From RUG11462 sp045539315 (GTDB taxonomy: Bacteria; Bacillota; Clostridia; Oscillospirales; Acutalibacteraceae): a stretch of DNA of 64,000 bases. Within the stretch, counting starts at the first letter, position 1. Each line of letters starts with the position of its first letter. This document shows, in pieces, positions 7,647 through 15,968 of this stretch. The DNA is taken from contig JAZQFC010000017.1 in the NCBI GenBank assembly GCA_045539315.1, positions 1-64,000 on the forward strand, written 5' to 3'. Made by a program: the position numbers and the translations under genes. The notes beneath the pieces are model-generated. The model was not told the DNA's origin, ran no database searches, and saw nothing but the letters and a program-made list of their open reading frames with translations.

Positions 7647-8330
7647 TTATATTATACCAAAAATTATAAAACCAATTGTGTTAATTGCAAGGTTTGAAAA
7701 GAAGTGAACTAACCAAGAATTATAAATGTTTTCGTCGCTTTCGTTAAGAAAGTTAAAAATGCAACCACCAACAAAAAGACCTAAAACAGCAAGAATAAAA
7801 ATTCCTATATTAAACCAAGTGGCAGTCATACCAAAATGGTAAAAAGCAAAAAGCGCAGAACTAAAAATATAAGCGAATGGGCGAGAAGTTAAGTTTTTTA
7901 AAGTTATAAAAGCAAAACCTCTAAAAAAGAATTCTTCTAAAAGTGAATTTATTATTGAAATATAAATTGCAACAAATATGAAGTTCTCGGCAGAAACACC
8001 TGCACTAGCAGTCAATTGATTTGCAATACCCGAAAAATCAATTAGATTTTTTAATAAAAAATAAGCAATTAGAATTACAGAAAAAACACCAACACCGAGC
8101 AAAAGCGCAGTTAAAATTCCTTTTTTACTTGGTGTGAATAACTTTTTAATTTTTTGGAATTCTTGCTTGTTAAAAATAAAGTATGTAAACGGAACAATTA
8201 AGAATAAAATTATTTTAATTGCAGATTTTATTAAATAAGTAGGTTGTAAAATTGCATCAACCAAACTCATTGCAATTGAACAAAGTATTACTGATAAAAT
8301 AATATATAAAGATTTTTTGTTTAGTTTCAT
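7647..8330 (-). CDS. CPBP-family intramembrane metalloprotease
   Basis: From ATG 8330 the protein is 227 residues with about six to eight membrane segments. The family signature EEFFFRGF (the EExxxR motif) is present, and FYHFG supplies a later conserved histidine. CPBP (ABI/CAAX) proteins are membrane endopeptidases or bacteriocin-immunity-like proteins. The start follows AAGGAAAA 6-8 bases upstream; the frame is open 21 codons further but that extension lacks a ribosome site. It appears to be monocistronic. The target is unknown. Confidence 0.85.
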   Translation of the reverse strand: MKLNKKSLYIILSVILCSIAMSLVDAILQPTYLIKSAIKIILFLIVPFTYFIFNKQEFQKIKKLFTPSKKGILTALLLGVGVFSVILIAYFLLKNLIDFSGIANQLTASAGVSAENFIFVAIYISIINSLLEEFFFRGFAFITLKNLTSRPFAYIFSSALFAFYHFGMTATWFNIGIFILAVLGLFVGGCIFNFLNESDENIYNSWLVHFFSNLAINTIGFIIFGII

Positions 8331-8438
8331 AATATTTTCCTTGCTTAAAATTTGTAAATTGATTTTATCATAATTATCATTTATATTCAACAAAACTTTT
8401 AAAAATTTATGAAATATGCCGAAATAATTAATAATTAC

Positions 8439-8467
8439 TTTACAAATTTTAAAAAATGAGTTAAAAT
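8439..8467 (+). promoter_or_regulatory. Sigma-A promoter for ddh
   Basis: TTTACA (8439-8444) and TAAAAT (8462-8467) are spaced by 17 bases, 33 bases before the ddh start. Confidence 0.7.
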
Positions 8468-8499
8468 ATTTAAGTCTTTTAAAGAAAGGTTGATAATTT

Positions 8500-9480
8500 A
8501 TGAGAATTGGTATTTATGGCTACGGTAATTTAGGTAAAGGCATTGAAAATGCAATACGTCAAAATCCTGATATGGAATTAGTTGCAGTTTTCACTCGTCG
8601 TGATCCATCTGCATTAAAAATCGCTACTGAAAATGTTCGCGTATGCAATGTTAAAGATGTAGCCGAATACAAAGATAAAATAGATGTTATGATTCTTTGT
8701 GGCGGTAGTGCTACTGATTTGCCTGAACAAACACCGCAATTAGCAAAAATGTTTAATGTTGTTGATAGTTTTGATACTCATGCGAAAATTCCTGAACATT
8801 TTGAAAATGTTGATAACGCAGCAAAATCATCAAATAAAGTTGCTATGATTTCTGTTGGTTGGGACCCTGGTATGTTTTCGCTTAATCGCCTTTATTCAAG
8901 CGCTATTTTGCCAGACGGTAAAGATTATACATTTTGGGGAAAAGGCGTAAGTCAAGGCCATTCTGACGCTATAAGAAGAATTGAAGGCGTAATGGATGCT
9001 AAACAATACACAATTCCTGTTGAATCTGCTTTGGAAACTGTAAGAAATGGCGAAACACCTGATTTTACCACAAGAGAGAAGCATTTAAGAGAATGTTTTG
9101 TTGTAGCAGAAGATGGGGCAAATAAAGAAAAAATTGAAAAAGAAATCAAAGAAATGCCAAACTATTTTGCAGATTATGATACAACTGTTCATTTTATTAC
9201 TGCAGAAGAATTAAAGCGTGACCATAGTGGAATCCCACACGGTGGCTTTGTAATTCGCAGTGGTAAAACAGGCGCAAATTTAGAAAACACTCATATTATT
9301 GAATACAGTTTAAAACTTGATTCAAACCCAGAATTTACTGCGTCTGTAATTGTTGCTTATGCAAGAGCAACTTATAGAATGTTTAATGAGGGAATGGCTG
9401 GTTGTAAAACTGTTTTTGACGTTCCACCTGCGTATTTAAGCAGCAAATCTGCTGAAAATTTAAGAAAAGAATTGTTATAA
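8500..9480 (+). CDS. ddh: meso-Diaminopimelate D-dehydrogenase
   Basis: The 326-residue NADPH enzyme converts tetrahydrodipicolinate to meso-diaminopimelate in one step, feeding lysine and peptidoglycan synthesis. The N-terminal Rossmann motif is GIYGYGNLGKGIE (residues 3-15). The middle shows the family pattern DTHAKIPEH and SVGWDPGMFSLNR. GKGVSQGHSDAIRRI and the C-terminal substrate-domain features are intact, and the length matches characterised enzymes. AAAGAAAGG precedes the start. It is monocistronic with its own promoter and terminator. This shortcut is found in only some bacteria and bypasses the succinylase, acetylase and aminotransferase variants. Confidence 0.95.
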   Translation: MRIGIYGYGNLGKGIENAIRQNPDMELVAVFTRRDPSALKIATENVRVCNVKDVAEYKDKIDVMILCGGSATDLPEQTPQLAKMFNVVDSFDTHAKIPEHFENVDNAAKSSNKVAMISVGWDPGMFSLNRLYSSAILPDGKDYTFWGKGVSQGHSDAIRRIEGVMDAKQYTIPVESALETVRNGETPDFTTREKHLRECFVVAEDGANKEKIEKEIKEMPNYFADYDTTVHFITAEELKRDHSGIPHGGFVIRSGKTGANLENTHIIEYSLKLDSNPEFTASVIVAYARATYRMFNEGMAGCKTVFDVPPAYLSSKSAENLRKELL

Positions 9481-9516
9481 AAAAATTCCCTTGCGGTTGA
9501 GCAAGGGAATTTTTTA
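9480..9516. terminator. Bidirectional intrinsic terminator
   Basis: AAAAATTCCCTTGC pairs with GCAAGGGAATTTTT around GGTTGA. It overlaps the stop codons of both ddh (+) and the alpha-galactosidase gene (-). Confidence 0.9.
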
Positions 9517-11685
9517 TGTTTCTGTAAGTGTAAAATTAAATGTTCTAAAGTCTCCGCCGCCTCTGATATCAATAAACAAACCAACATTCATAATTGTACT
9601 ACCAGAAAGAGTTTTATCAAGTTCTTTTATGTAATAATTCTTGTTTTTATCAAGCCCTGTTGGATAAATGAATTTTGCTTCAGGGTTAGGGTGACAAAGT
9701 TTAACAAATGCAGTAATTACCGCTTTAGTTTTATCTTTTGAAACAACATTAAAGCCAAAATAATTTGATTCAAATGGGTTTTCAAACCTGTACAAATCGC
9801 CTTTTAAAATAAGGTCTTGCATTTCTTTGTATTTTGCGATTTGTTCTTTAACCATTTTTCTGTCATCTTCTGTAAAATCAGAGGTGTCAAGTTCATAACC
9901 AAATGCACCTAAATGAGCAATATCAGCACGAGATTTAGCAGGTGTTATTCTTCCTGTTTGATGGTTAGGAACAACTGAAAAATGACAACTCATTGATGAC
10001 AATGGATAACTCATTGAAGTTCCATATTGAATTTTAGTACGCTCGTTTGCATCAGAATCATCACTTGTCCAAATTTGTGGGAAGTAGTGTAAGATAGCAG
10101 GATCAAATCTTCCGCCACCACCTGCGCAACCTTCAAAAATAATATCAGGATTTCCGTTTACTATTCGTTCGCAAAGGTCATAAAGGCCGAGTGCATATCT
10201 ATGTGCAAATTCTTTTTGCTGTTCAGGTTTTAATTGGAATGAATAAGATTCGGTAACATTTCTGTTATAATCCCATTTAACATAGTCAATTTCGTTTTCA
10301 TTAAGAACTTTATTAACTGAATTCACAATATAATCACGAACATCTTTGCGAGTTAAATCAAGCATATATTGATGTCTTGAGTAGCATCTTTGTCTATTAG
10401 GTGTTCCGATTGCCCAATCAGGATGTGCTCTGAATAAATCAGAATCTTCATTAACCATTTCTGGCTCAAACCAAAGACCGAACTTCATTCCGCATTTATG
10501 AGTGTGGTCAATAATGGCTTTTAAACCACCTTGGAGTTTCTCTTCATTAACCACCCAATCGCCAAGTCCTGAGCGGTCCCCATTTCTAATGCCAAACCAA
10601 CCGTCATCAAGAACAAAAGTGTCAATTCCCGTGCCTTCTACTGCTGAAACAATATCCATTAATTTTTGATTATTAAAGTCAAAATATGTTCCTTCCCAGT
10701 TGTTAATAACAATTGGTCGTGGTTTATTAACAAATCTTTTGTTGATTAAATGCTCTCTGTAAACATCGTGAAAAGCTCTTGACATTCCGCCAAGACCTTC
10801 ATTTGAAAATGCAATAACTACTTCAGGAGTTTCAAGTTTGTCTTCGGGGTTTAAATTCCAAGCAAAGTCAAAATCATTAATACCGCCAGTAATCAATGTT
10901 CTTCCTTGATTTGTGCCTTCAACTTTTAGAACATAGGAAGATGAATAAATAAGGTTAAAGCCATAAGCTTTACCACGTGTCTCGTTGGTTTCAGGTTCTA
11001 AAACTGCAACAAATGGATTTAAAACAGAGGAAGATGTTGTTCTTTTAGAATCAATTGAAACAACACCATGGTGCATAGGAATTCTTTCGATATTTCTCTC
11101 GCACGCCCAAGCGCCGTAAAGTGATAAAACTTCATAATTATTACCAGGTAAGTTAACTGTAAATGAAAAAGCACGAGTAAGTTTAATTGTTTTATCAGAT
11201 TCATTTTTATAAACAATTCTTCTTGCAATAATGCCTGTATCTTCATAAACTGTGTAATAAACATCAGCAGCAAGATTTGTAATTTTATCTTTTAAATGCA
11301 CAACAAGTGTTTGTTCACCGTCAAGTGATGGCATACCATTAATTTTTGGCTTTTTATCTAAAATTTCGTGTGAATCGTATAAAAGTTCGCAAAGTCGATC
11401 ACCTGTTTCATTTTCAACACAAACGCAAGGTTCTCTATAATCACCTGTGCCATGAAAAGCGATTTCAGGCAGGTAAGTTGAATAAAAATGACCATCACGC
11501 CCAGGAATTGTTGCTTGGGTTGAGCCAGAACCACCGTGTCTAACATAAGAAATGTCATCATGAGCGATTGTTTCACCGAAATATAAATGCTCAGCGACAT
11601 TATTTTCGTTTATTTTAAAAGCATAAGTAAAACCTTTACCATCAAGATAAAACGTTTTTGTTTTTTCATTAAATTTGATACTCAT
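9514..11685 (-). CDS. Alpha-galactosidase, glycoside hydrolase family 36
   Basis: The 723-residue protein has the GH36 layout: an N-terminal beta-sandwich, a TIM barrel from about residue 325, and a C-terminal beta domain. The nucleophile is D472 in VKWDYNR, and the acid/base aspartate lies in WTSDDSDA near 542. FVLDDGWFG (358-366) and the CAGGGGRFD loop match the substrate pocket. It hydrolyses alpha-1,6-galactosides such as melibiose and raffinose. There is no signal peptide, so it is cytoplasmic and works on imported oligosaccharides. AGAGG lies upstream of the ATG. It follows the Dabb gene by 14 bases in one transcript. No transporter is adjacent. Confidence 0.93.
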   Translation of the reverse strand: MSIKFNEKTKTFYLDGKGFTYAFKINENNVAEHLYFGETIAHDDISYVRHGGSGSTQATIPGRDGHFYSTYLPEIAFHGTGDYREPCVCVENETGDRLCELLYDSHEILDKKPKINGMPSLDGEQTLVVHLKDKITNLAADVYYTVYEDTGIIARRIVYKNESDKTIKLTRAFSFTVNLPGNNYEVLSLYGAWACERNIERIPMHHGVVSIDSKRTTSSSVLNPFVAVLEPETNETRGKAYGFNLIYSSSYVLKVEGTNQGRTLITGGINDFDFAWNLNPEDKLETPEVVIAFSNEGLGGMSRAFHDVYREHLINKRFVNKPRPIVINNWEGTYFDFNNQKLMDIVSAVEGTGIDTFVLDDGWFGIRNGDRSGLGDWVVNEEKLQGGLKAIIDHTHKCGMKFGLWFEPEMVNEDSDLFRAHPDWAIGTPNRQRCYSRHQYMLDLTRKDVRDYIVNSVNKVLNENEIDYVKWDYNRNVTESYSFQLKPEQQKEFAHRYALGLYDLCERIVNGNPDIIFEGCAGGGGRFDPAILHYFPQIWTSDDSDANERTKIQYGTSMSYPLSSMSCHFSVVPNHQTGRITPAKSRADIAHLGAFGYELDTSDFTEDDRKMVKEQIAKYKEMQDLILKGDLYRFENPFESNYFGFNVVSKDKTKAVITAFVKLCHPNPEAKFIYPTGLDKNKNYYIKELDKTLSGSTIMNVGLFIDIRGGGDFRTFNFTLTET

Positions 11686-11699
11686 TATATTTTACCTCT

Positions 11700-12002
11700 T
11701 TATATCTCAAAATCAAGACAACTTCTTACAGCAGTAAAAGGTCTGACTTTTTCGTTTGCAACTTTTACATGTTCAGGGTGAGTTGAATAAAATTTTAATG
11801 CTTCTTCATTTTCAAATGTAGAATCAAGAATTAAATCTGCAGTTGAACTATCAAGTTTATCAATTTGAACTTTGATTTCAACTAGACCTTCGATTTTACC
11901 TTGCAAACTTTCTAAACCAATCTTTATTTCATTCATTATTTTTGCTTTTTCGTCAGTTGAGAACTCGTCTTTTAAGTTCCACAAAATGATATGTTTAACC
12001 AT
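11700..12002 (-). CDS. Dabb (stress-responsive alpha/beta barrel) domain protein
   Basis: From ATG 12002 the protein is 100 residues. It begins with the family start MVKHIILWNLKDEF and contains the later FENEEALKFYSTHPEH segment of dimeric ferredoxin-fold Dabb proteins. AAGGTG lies before the start; the frame is open 15 codons further upstream but lacks a site. It is the first gene of a two-gene transcript with the alpha-galactosidase. Members are small dimeric proteins of mostly unknown activity, so the link to galactoside use is only by position. Confidence 0.85.
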   Translation of the reverse strand: MVKHIILWNLKDEFSTDEKAKIMNEIKIGLESLQGKIEGLVEIKVQIDKLDSSTADLILDSTFENEEALKFYSTHPEHVKVANEKVRPFTAVRSCLDFEI

Positions 12003-12031
12003 AAAAAAACACCTTCTTAAACTTTTTGTCA

Positions 12032-12060
12032 ATTGTATCATAAACACTTAAAAATGTAAA
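12032..12060 (-). promoter_or_regulatory. Sigma-A promoter for the Dabb/alpha-galactosidase transcript
   Basis: On the - strand TTTACA (12055-12060) and TACAAT (12032-12037) are separated by 17 bases. Confidence 0.75.
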
Positions 12061-12152
12061 GGAAATTTATAAAATTTTAAAAATTGTTAATTTAGCATAA
12101 AATTTAATGCAAAATACACAAAAAAATCAATATATATTGCTTAAAACTTTTC

Positions 12153-12182
12153 TTGACAATACACTATATAGTATGATAAAAT
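12153..12182 (+). promoter_or_regulatory. Sigma-A promoter of the purine operon
   Basis: TTGACA (12153-12158) and TAAAAT (12177-12182) are 18 bases apart. The predicted start is just ahead of the riboswitch aptamer. Confidence 0.75.
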
Positions 12183-12210
12183 TAAAACAAATATATTATA
12201 TAGAATTTTT

Positions 12211-12285
12211 ACGACTGACGGATGAGCGGATTTAACCGCAAAGGAGTAAATTTTCTAGGGAATTATGTCGACCGTCTGGGCAGTC
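12211..12285 (+). promoter_or_regulatory. ZTP riboswitch (pfl motif) aptamer
   Basis: The 5' half has GACTGACGG (12213-12221), and the 3' half has the conserved CCGTCTGGGCAG (12272-12283). Pairings are CGAC (12212-12215) with GTCG (12267-12270), GACGG (12217-12221) with CCGTC (12272-12276), and GCGG (12226-12229) with CCGC (12236-12239). AAAGGAG follows the second hairpin, as in the class. ZTP/ZMP accumulates when 10-formyl-tetrahydrofolate is scarce and turns on purine and one-carbon genes. The operon downstream contains both formyl-THF-dependent purine steps, which fits. Confidence 0.9.
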
Positions 12286-12316
12286 TTATATTCACTGTAT
12301 AGGACTGCCTATTTTT
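12279..12316 (+). terminator. Riboswitch-controlled intrinsic terminator
   Basis: GGCAGTCTTATA (12279-12290) pairs with TATAGGACTGCC (12298-12309), followed by TATTTTT. The 5' arm uses the conserved GGGCAG of the aptamer, so ligand binding and termination are mutually exclusive. This indicates a transcriptional ON switch. Confidence 0.88.
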
Positions 12317-12340
12317 GTATTTTTGGAGGTTTTTATAGTT

Positions 12341-12832
12341 ATGAAAAAAGTTGCGGTTATAATGGGTTCTGATAGCGATTTGCCTATCGTTGAAAAAGCA
12401 ATCAATACTCTTAAAAAATATGATGTGCCTACTGAAGTTCACGTTTTTTCTGCGCATCGTACACCGGAAGCATCAAAAGAGTTTGCATCAAGTGCAATTG
12501 ATAACGGCTTTGGTGCTATTATTGCTGCTGCAGGAAAAGCGGCTCATTTAGCAGGCGCTATTGCTGCTAATACAACATTGCCTGTAATTGGCATTCCTGT
12601 TAAATCATCAACCTTAGATGGCCTTGATGCGCTTTTATCAACAGTTCAAATGCCAAGTGGTATGCCAGTGGCAACCGTTGCAATTGATGGTGCAGAAAAC
12701 GCTGCGCTTTTAGCAATTCAGATATTAGCAGTAAATGATGAAAGTTTATCAAATAAATTAATTACTGCTCGTGAAGAAAATAAAAAAGCGGTTTTAGAAA
12801 AAAACGAGAAAATTTATAATCAATTCAAATAA
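12341..12832 (+). CDS. purE: N5-carboxyaminoimidazole ribonucleotide mutase
   Basis: The 163-residue protein begins KKVAVIMGSDSDLP, the class I PurE phosphate-binding loop. It also carries HVFSAHRTPE and the AAAGKAAHLAGAIAA helix. It converts N5-CAIR to CAIR in purine synthesis. GGAGG at 12325-12329 lies 11 bases before ATG 12341; the open frame upstream enters the riboswitch terminator region and is not coding. It is the first gene of the operon, 22 bases before the purF homologue. The partner PurK is not in this window. Confidence 0.95.
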   Translation: MKKVAVIMGSDSDLPIVEKAINTLKKYDVPTEVHVFSAHRTPEASKEFASSAIDNGFGAIIAAAGKAAHLAGAIAANTTLPVIGIPVKSSTLDGLDALLSTVQMPSGMPVATVAIDGAENAALLAIQILAVNDESLSNKLITAREENKKAVLEKNEKIYNQFK

Positions 12833-12854
12833 TTCCTAGGAGGACAAATTTTAA

Positions 12855-14282
12855 ATGGGTGGCTTTTTTGGCGTAACAAGCAAAAATGATGCTATTGAAG
12901 ATGTGTTTTTTGGTACTGACTATCATTCTCATCTTGCTACTCGTCGTGCAGGAATTGCGGCTTTCGACGATGAACTTGGTCTTCAAAGAGAAATTCATAA
13001 TATTGAAAACTCTCCTTTTAGAACAAAGTTTGATAAAACATTTGACGAGATGAAGGGTAATAGCGCAATTGGATGTATTAGCGACTATGACCCACAACCT
13101 TTGCTTATTCATTCTAACTTAGGTAAATATGCAATTTGTGTTATTGGTGCTATAAACAATGCAGATTCACTTATAAAACAGTATCTTTCATTTAGTGGTG
13201 GTCATTTTGGTGCTATGATGACTGGTGGCAGAGATAATATGACAGAATTAGTTGCTGCTCTTATTAATCAAAAAACTGATTTTGTTGATGGTATTAAGTT
13301 TGCTCAAAATGAAATTGATGGCACTACTTCAATTCTTATTCTTCGTGATGGCGGCTCAATTATTGCCGCTCGTGATAAATTAGGCAGATTACCAATTGCG
13401 ATTGGTAAAAGAGAAGATGGTTATTGTGTGTCTTTTGAATCTTTTGCATATAAAAAACTAGGCTATGAAGATTACAAAGAATTAGGCCCTGGAGAGATAG
13501 TTGAGATTACACCTGATAGTTTCACTCAACTTCAAAAGCCGGGTAAGAAAATGAAAATTTGTTCATTTCTTTGGAGTTATTATGGTTATCCAACTTCAAC
13601 TTACGAAGGCAAAAACGTTGAAATTATGAGATATATCAACGGTAAAATAATGGCAGAAAAAGACAAAAAAGATGGTACTTTAGAAGGAATTGACTATGTT
13701 GGTGGTGTTCCTGATTCAGGTACTCCTCACGCTATCGGTTTTGCAAACGAATGCGGAATTCCTTTTGCTCGTGCATTTATTAAATACACTCCAACTTGGG
13801 CAAGAAGTTTTACACCTTCACGTCAAACAGAGCGTGTTAAAGTTGCTAAAATGAAACAAATTCCTGTTCACGAACTTATTCAGGATAAAAACTTGCTTTT
13901 TGTTGATGATTCTATTGTTCGTGGTACTCAATTAAAAGGCACTGTTGATTTTCTTTATGAACACGGCGCAAAATCAGTACATATGCGTTCTGCTTGTCCA
14001 CCTGTTATGTATAACTGTAAATACCTCAATTTTTCAAGGTCAAATGATGAAATGGAACTAATCACCCGTAGAGTAATCGTTGAACTTGAAGGAGAAGAAG
14101 GCCTAAAATACATTGATGAATACAGTGATTCAGACACACAAAGGGGCAAGAACTTAAGAAAGGCAATTGCAAATAAATTTAACTTTGCTTCGCTTGAGTT
14201 TCAAACTATTCAAGGTATTTGTGAGGCTATTGGTCTTGACCAAAGTCAATTATGTACATATTGTTGGAATGGTAAAGGTTAA
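12855..14282 (+). CDS. Amidophosphoribosyltransferase homologue with degenerate glutaminase domain
   Basis: The 475-residue protein has the PurF fold. An N-terminal Ntn-glutaminase-like domain (1-230) precedes a phosphoribosyltransferase domain with the PRPP loop VDDSIVRGT (350-358). Four cysteines (C236, C388, C467, C470) match the Fe-S ligands of Bacillus-type PurF. The start MGGFFGV has glycine where PurF has its N-terminal catalytic cysteine, and the usual RYST and HNGN motifs read ISDY and IGAINN. AGGAGG stands before the only suitable ATG, so no start restores a cysteine. Position in the operon argues for the first purine step, perhaps with free ammonia. An inactive or regulatory role, with a canonical PurF elsewhere, is also possible. 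Confidence 0.85.
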   Translation: MGGFFGVTSKNDAIEDVFFGTDYHSHLATRRAGIAAFDDELGLQREIHNIENSPFRTKFDKTFDEMKGNSAIGCISDYDPQPLLIHSNLGKYAICVIGAINNADSLIKQYLSFSGGHFGAMMTGGRDNMTELVAALINQKTDFVDGIKFAQNEIDGTTSILILRDGGSIIAARDKLGRLPIAIGKREDGYCVSFESFAYKKLGYEDYKELGPGEIVEITPDSFTQLQKPGKKMKICSFLWSYYGYPTSTYEGKNVEIMRYINGKIMAEKDKKDGTLEGIDYVGGVPDSGTPHAIGFANECGIPFARAFIKYTPTWARSFTPSRQTERVKVAKMKQIPVHELIQDKNLLFVDDSIVRGTQLKGTVDFLYEHGAKSVHMRSACPPVMYNCKYLNFSRSNDEMELITRRVIVELEGEEGLKYIDEYSDSDTQRGKNLRKAIANKFNFASLEFQTIQGICEAIGLDQSQLCTYCWNGKG

Positions 14283-14295
14283 AAGGAGATAAATT

Positions 14296-15333
14296 ATGAA
14301 AAGTTTTAGTGAAAGTTATAAAGAAGCAGGCGTTGATATTACTGCAGGTTATAAAGCAGTAGAATTAATGAAACAACACATTGCAAAAACATTAACTGCA
14401 GGTGCTTTATCTGATATTGGTGGTTTTGGCGGTTTGTTTGAACTTGATTTAACAGGCATCGAAAAACCTGTGTTAGTTAGTGGTACTGATGGTGTTGGTA
14501 CAAAACTTAAAATGGCGTTTTTAATGGATAAACACGATACAGTTGGTATTGACTGTGTTGCTATGTGTGTTAACGATATTATTTGTTGTGGTGCTAAACC
14601 ATTGTTTTTCCTCGATTATGTAGCAGTTGGTAAAAATGTACCTGAAAGAGTTGCAAATATCGTTTCAGGTATTGCAGAAGGTTGCGTTCAGTCAAATGCT
14701 GCTCTTATCGGCGGAGAAACTGCAGAAATGCCTGGTTTTTATCCTGTTGACGAGTATGATTTAGCAGGTTTTTCTGTTGGCGTTGTTGATAAATCAAAAA
14801 TTCTTGATAACACAAAGATAAAAGCAGGGGATGTAATTATAGGAATTCCATCAAGTGGTGTTCATTCAAATGGTTTTTCACTTGTAAGAAAAGTATTTGA
14901 TGTTGAAAACTCTGATATTAAATCACCTGTAGCAGAACTTGGTGGCAAATCAATTGGTGAAACTCTTTTGACTCCTACCAAGATTTATGTAAAACCAATG
15001 ACTGCGCTTTTTGAAGAAGTTACTGTTAAAGCAGTTTCTCATATTACTGGTGGTGGCTTCTATGAAAATATTCCAAGAAGCCTTCCAAATGGTTTTACTG
15101 CTAAAATTGATAAATCATCTCTTAAGATTTTACCTATATTCGAACTTATTGCAAAGACAGGCAATATTCCAGAAAGAGATATGTTTAATACATTTAATAT
15201 GGGTGTTGGTATGAGTTTAGTTGTTGATAAATGTGATGCAGATAAAACTCTTGAAATATTAAAAGCAAACGGTGAAAACCCATATATAATAGGTGAAATC
15301 ATTGAATCTGACGAGAGAGTGGTAATATGCTAA
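14296..15333 (+). CDS. purM: Phosphoribosylformylglycinamidine cyclo-ligase (AIR synthetase)
   Basis: The 345-residue protein opens with SYKEAGVDITAGYKAVE, the PurM N-terminus. It contains SGTDGVGTKLKMAF and the GGETAEMPGFY metal/nucleotide motif, followed by GIPSSGVHSNGFSLVR. It closes the imidazole ring in an ATP-dependent step. Length matches the family. AAAAGGAG precedes the ATG. The last 7 bases overlap purN, indicating coupled translation. Confidence 0.97.
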   Translation: MKSFSESYKEAGVDITAGYKAVELMKQHIAKTLTAGALSDIGGFGGLFELDLTGIEKPVLVSGTDGVGTKLKMAFLMDKHDTVGIDCVAMCVNDIICCGAKPLFFLDYVAVGKNVPERVANIVSGIAEGCVQSNAALIGGETAEMPGFYPVDEYDLAGFSVGVVDKSKILDNTKIKAGDVIIGIPSSGVHSNGFSLVRKVFDVENSDIKSPVAELGGKSIGETLLTPTKIYVKPMTALFEEVTVKAVSHITGGGFYENIPRSLPNGFTAKIDKSSLKILPIFELIAKTGNIPERDMFNTFNMGVGMSLVVDKCDADKTLEILKANGENPYIIGEIIESDERVVIC

Positions 15334-15956
15334 AAAATATTGTTGTTTTAGTTTCTGGCGGTGGAACTAACTTACAAGCACTTATTGACGCGCAAAATTC
15401 AGGACTTATAAAGAATGGTAAGATTTCGCTTGTTATCTCTTCGAAAGAAGGCGCTTATGCTTTAGAGAGAGCAAAAAACAATGGTATTGATACTGTTGTT
15501 TTGCCAAGAAAAGACTATTCAGATAATAAATCTTATAGTGAGGCTTTGCTTGAAATTTTAGATAAAGCTAATGCAGATTTAATTGTTTATGCAGGTTTTA
15601 TGACTATTCTTGATGAATGTGTTTGTAAAAAATATGAAAACAAGATGATGAATGTTCATCCTGCTTTAATTCCTTCTTTTTGTGGAAAAGGCTTTTATGG
15701 GCTTCACGTTCATGAAGCGGCGCTTGAATCAGGAGTTAAAGTAACAGGTGCGACTGTTCATTTTGTAACTGCGGTTTGCGATGGTGGTCCAATTATTTTG
15801 CAAAAAGCAGTTGATATTGAAAACGATGACACACCTGAAACTTTGCAAAAAAGAGTTATGGAACAAGCAGAATGGAAGATACTGCCACAAGCAGTTTCGC
15901 TTTTCTGCGAAGATAGAATTACAATAAAGAACAACAAAGCATATATTGATTTATAA
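15327..15956 (+). CDS. purN: Phosphoribosylglycinamide formyltransferase (10-formyl-THF dependent)
   Basis: The 209-residue protein has the N-terminal VVLVSGGGTNLQAL loop. The active-site region MNVHPALIPSF holds the catalytic Asn-His pair, and a later H-F-V segment precedes the conserved Asp in CDGGPI. It transfers the formyl group of 10-formyl-THF to GAR. Its use of formyl-THF explains control by a ZTP riboswitch. It overlaps purM by 7 bases and is followed by purO after 12 bases. Confidence 0.97.
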   Translation: MLKNIVVLVSGGGTNLQALIDAQNSGLIKNGKISLVISSKEGAYALERAKNNGIDTVVLPRKDYSDNKSYSEALLEILDKANADLIVYAGFMTILDECVCKKYENKMMNVHPALIPSFCGKGFYGLHVHEAALESGVKVTGATVHFVTAVCDGGPIILQKAVDIENDDTPETLQKRVMEQAEWKILPQAVSLFCEDRITIKNNKAYIDL

Positions 15957-15968
15957 AGGAGAACAAAT

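Noticed and set aside
12263..12457. 64-codon - strand frame across the riboswitch and purE start
   Set aside because: It lies over a structured riboswitch/terminator and a conserved purE gene, with no supporting signals.
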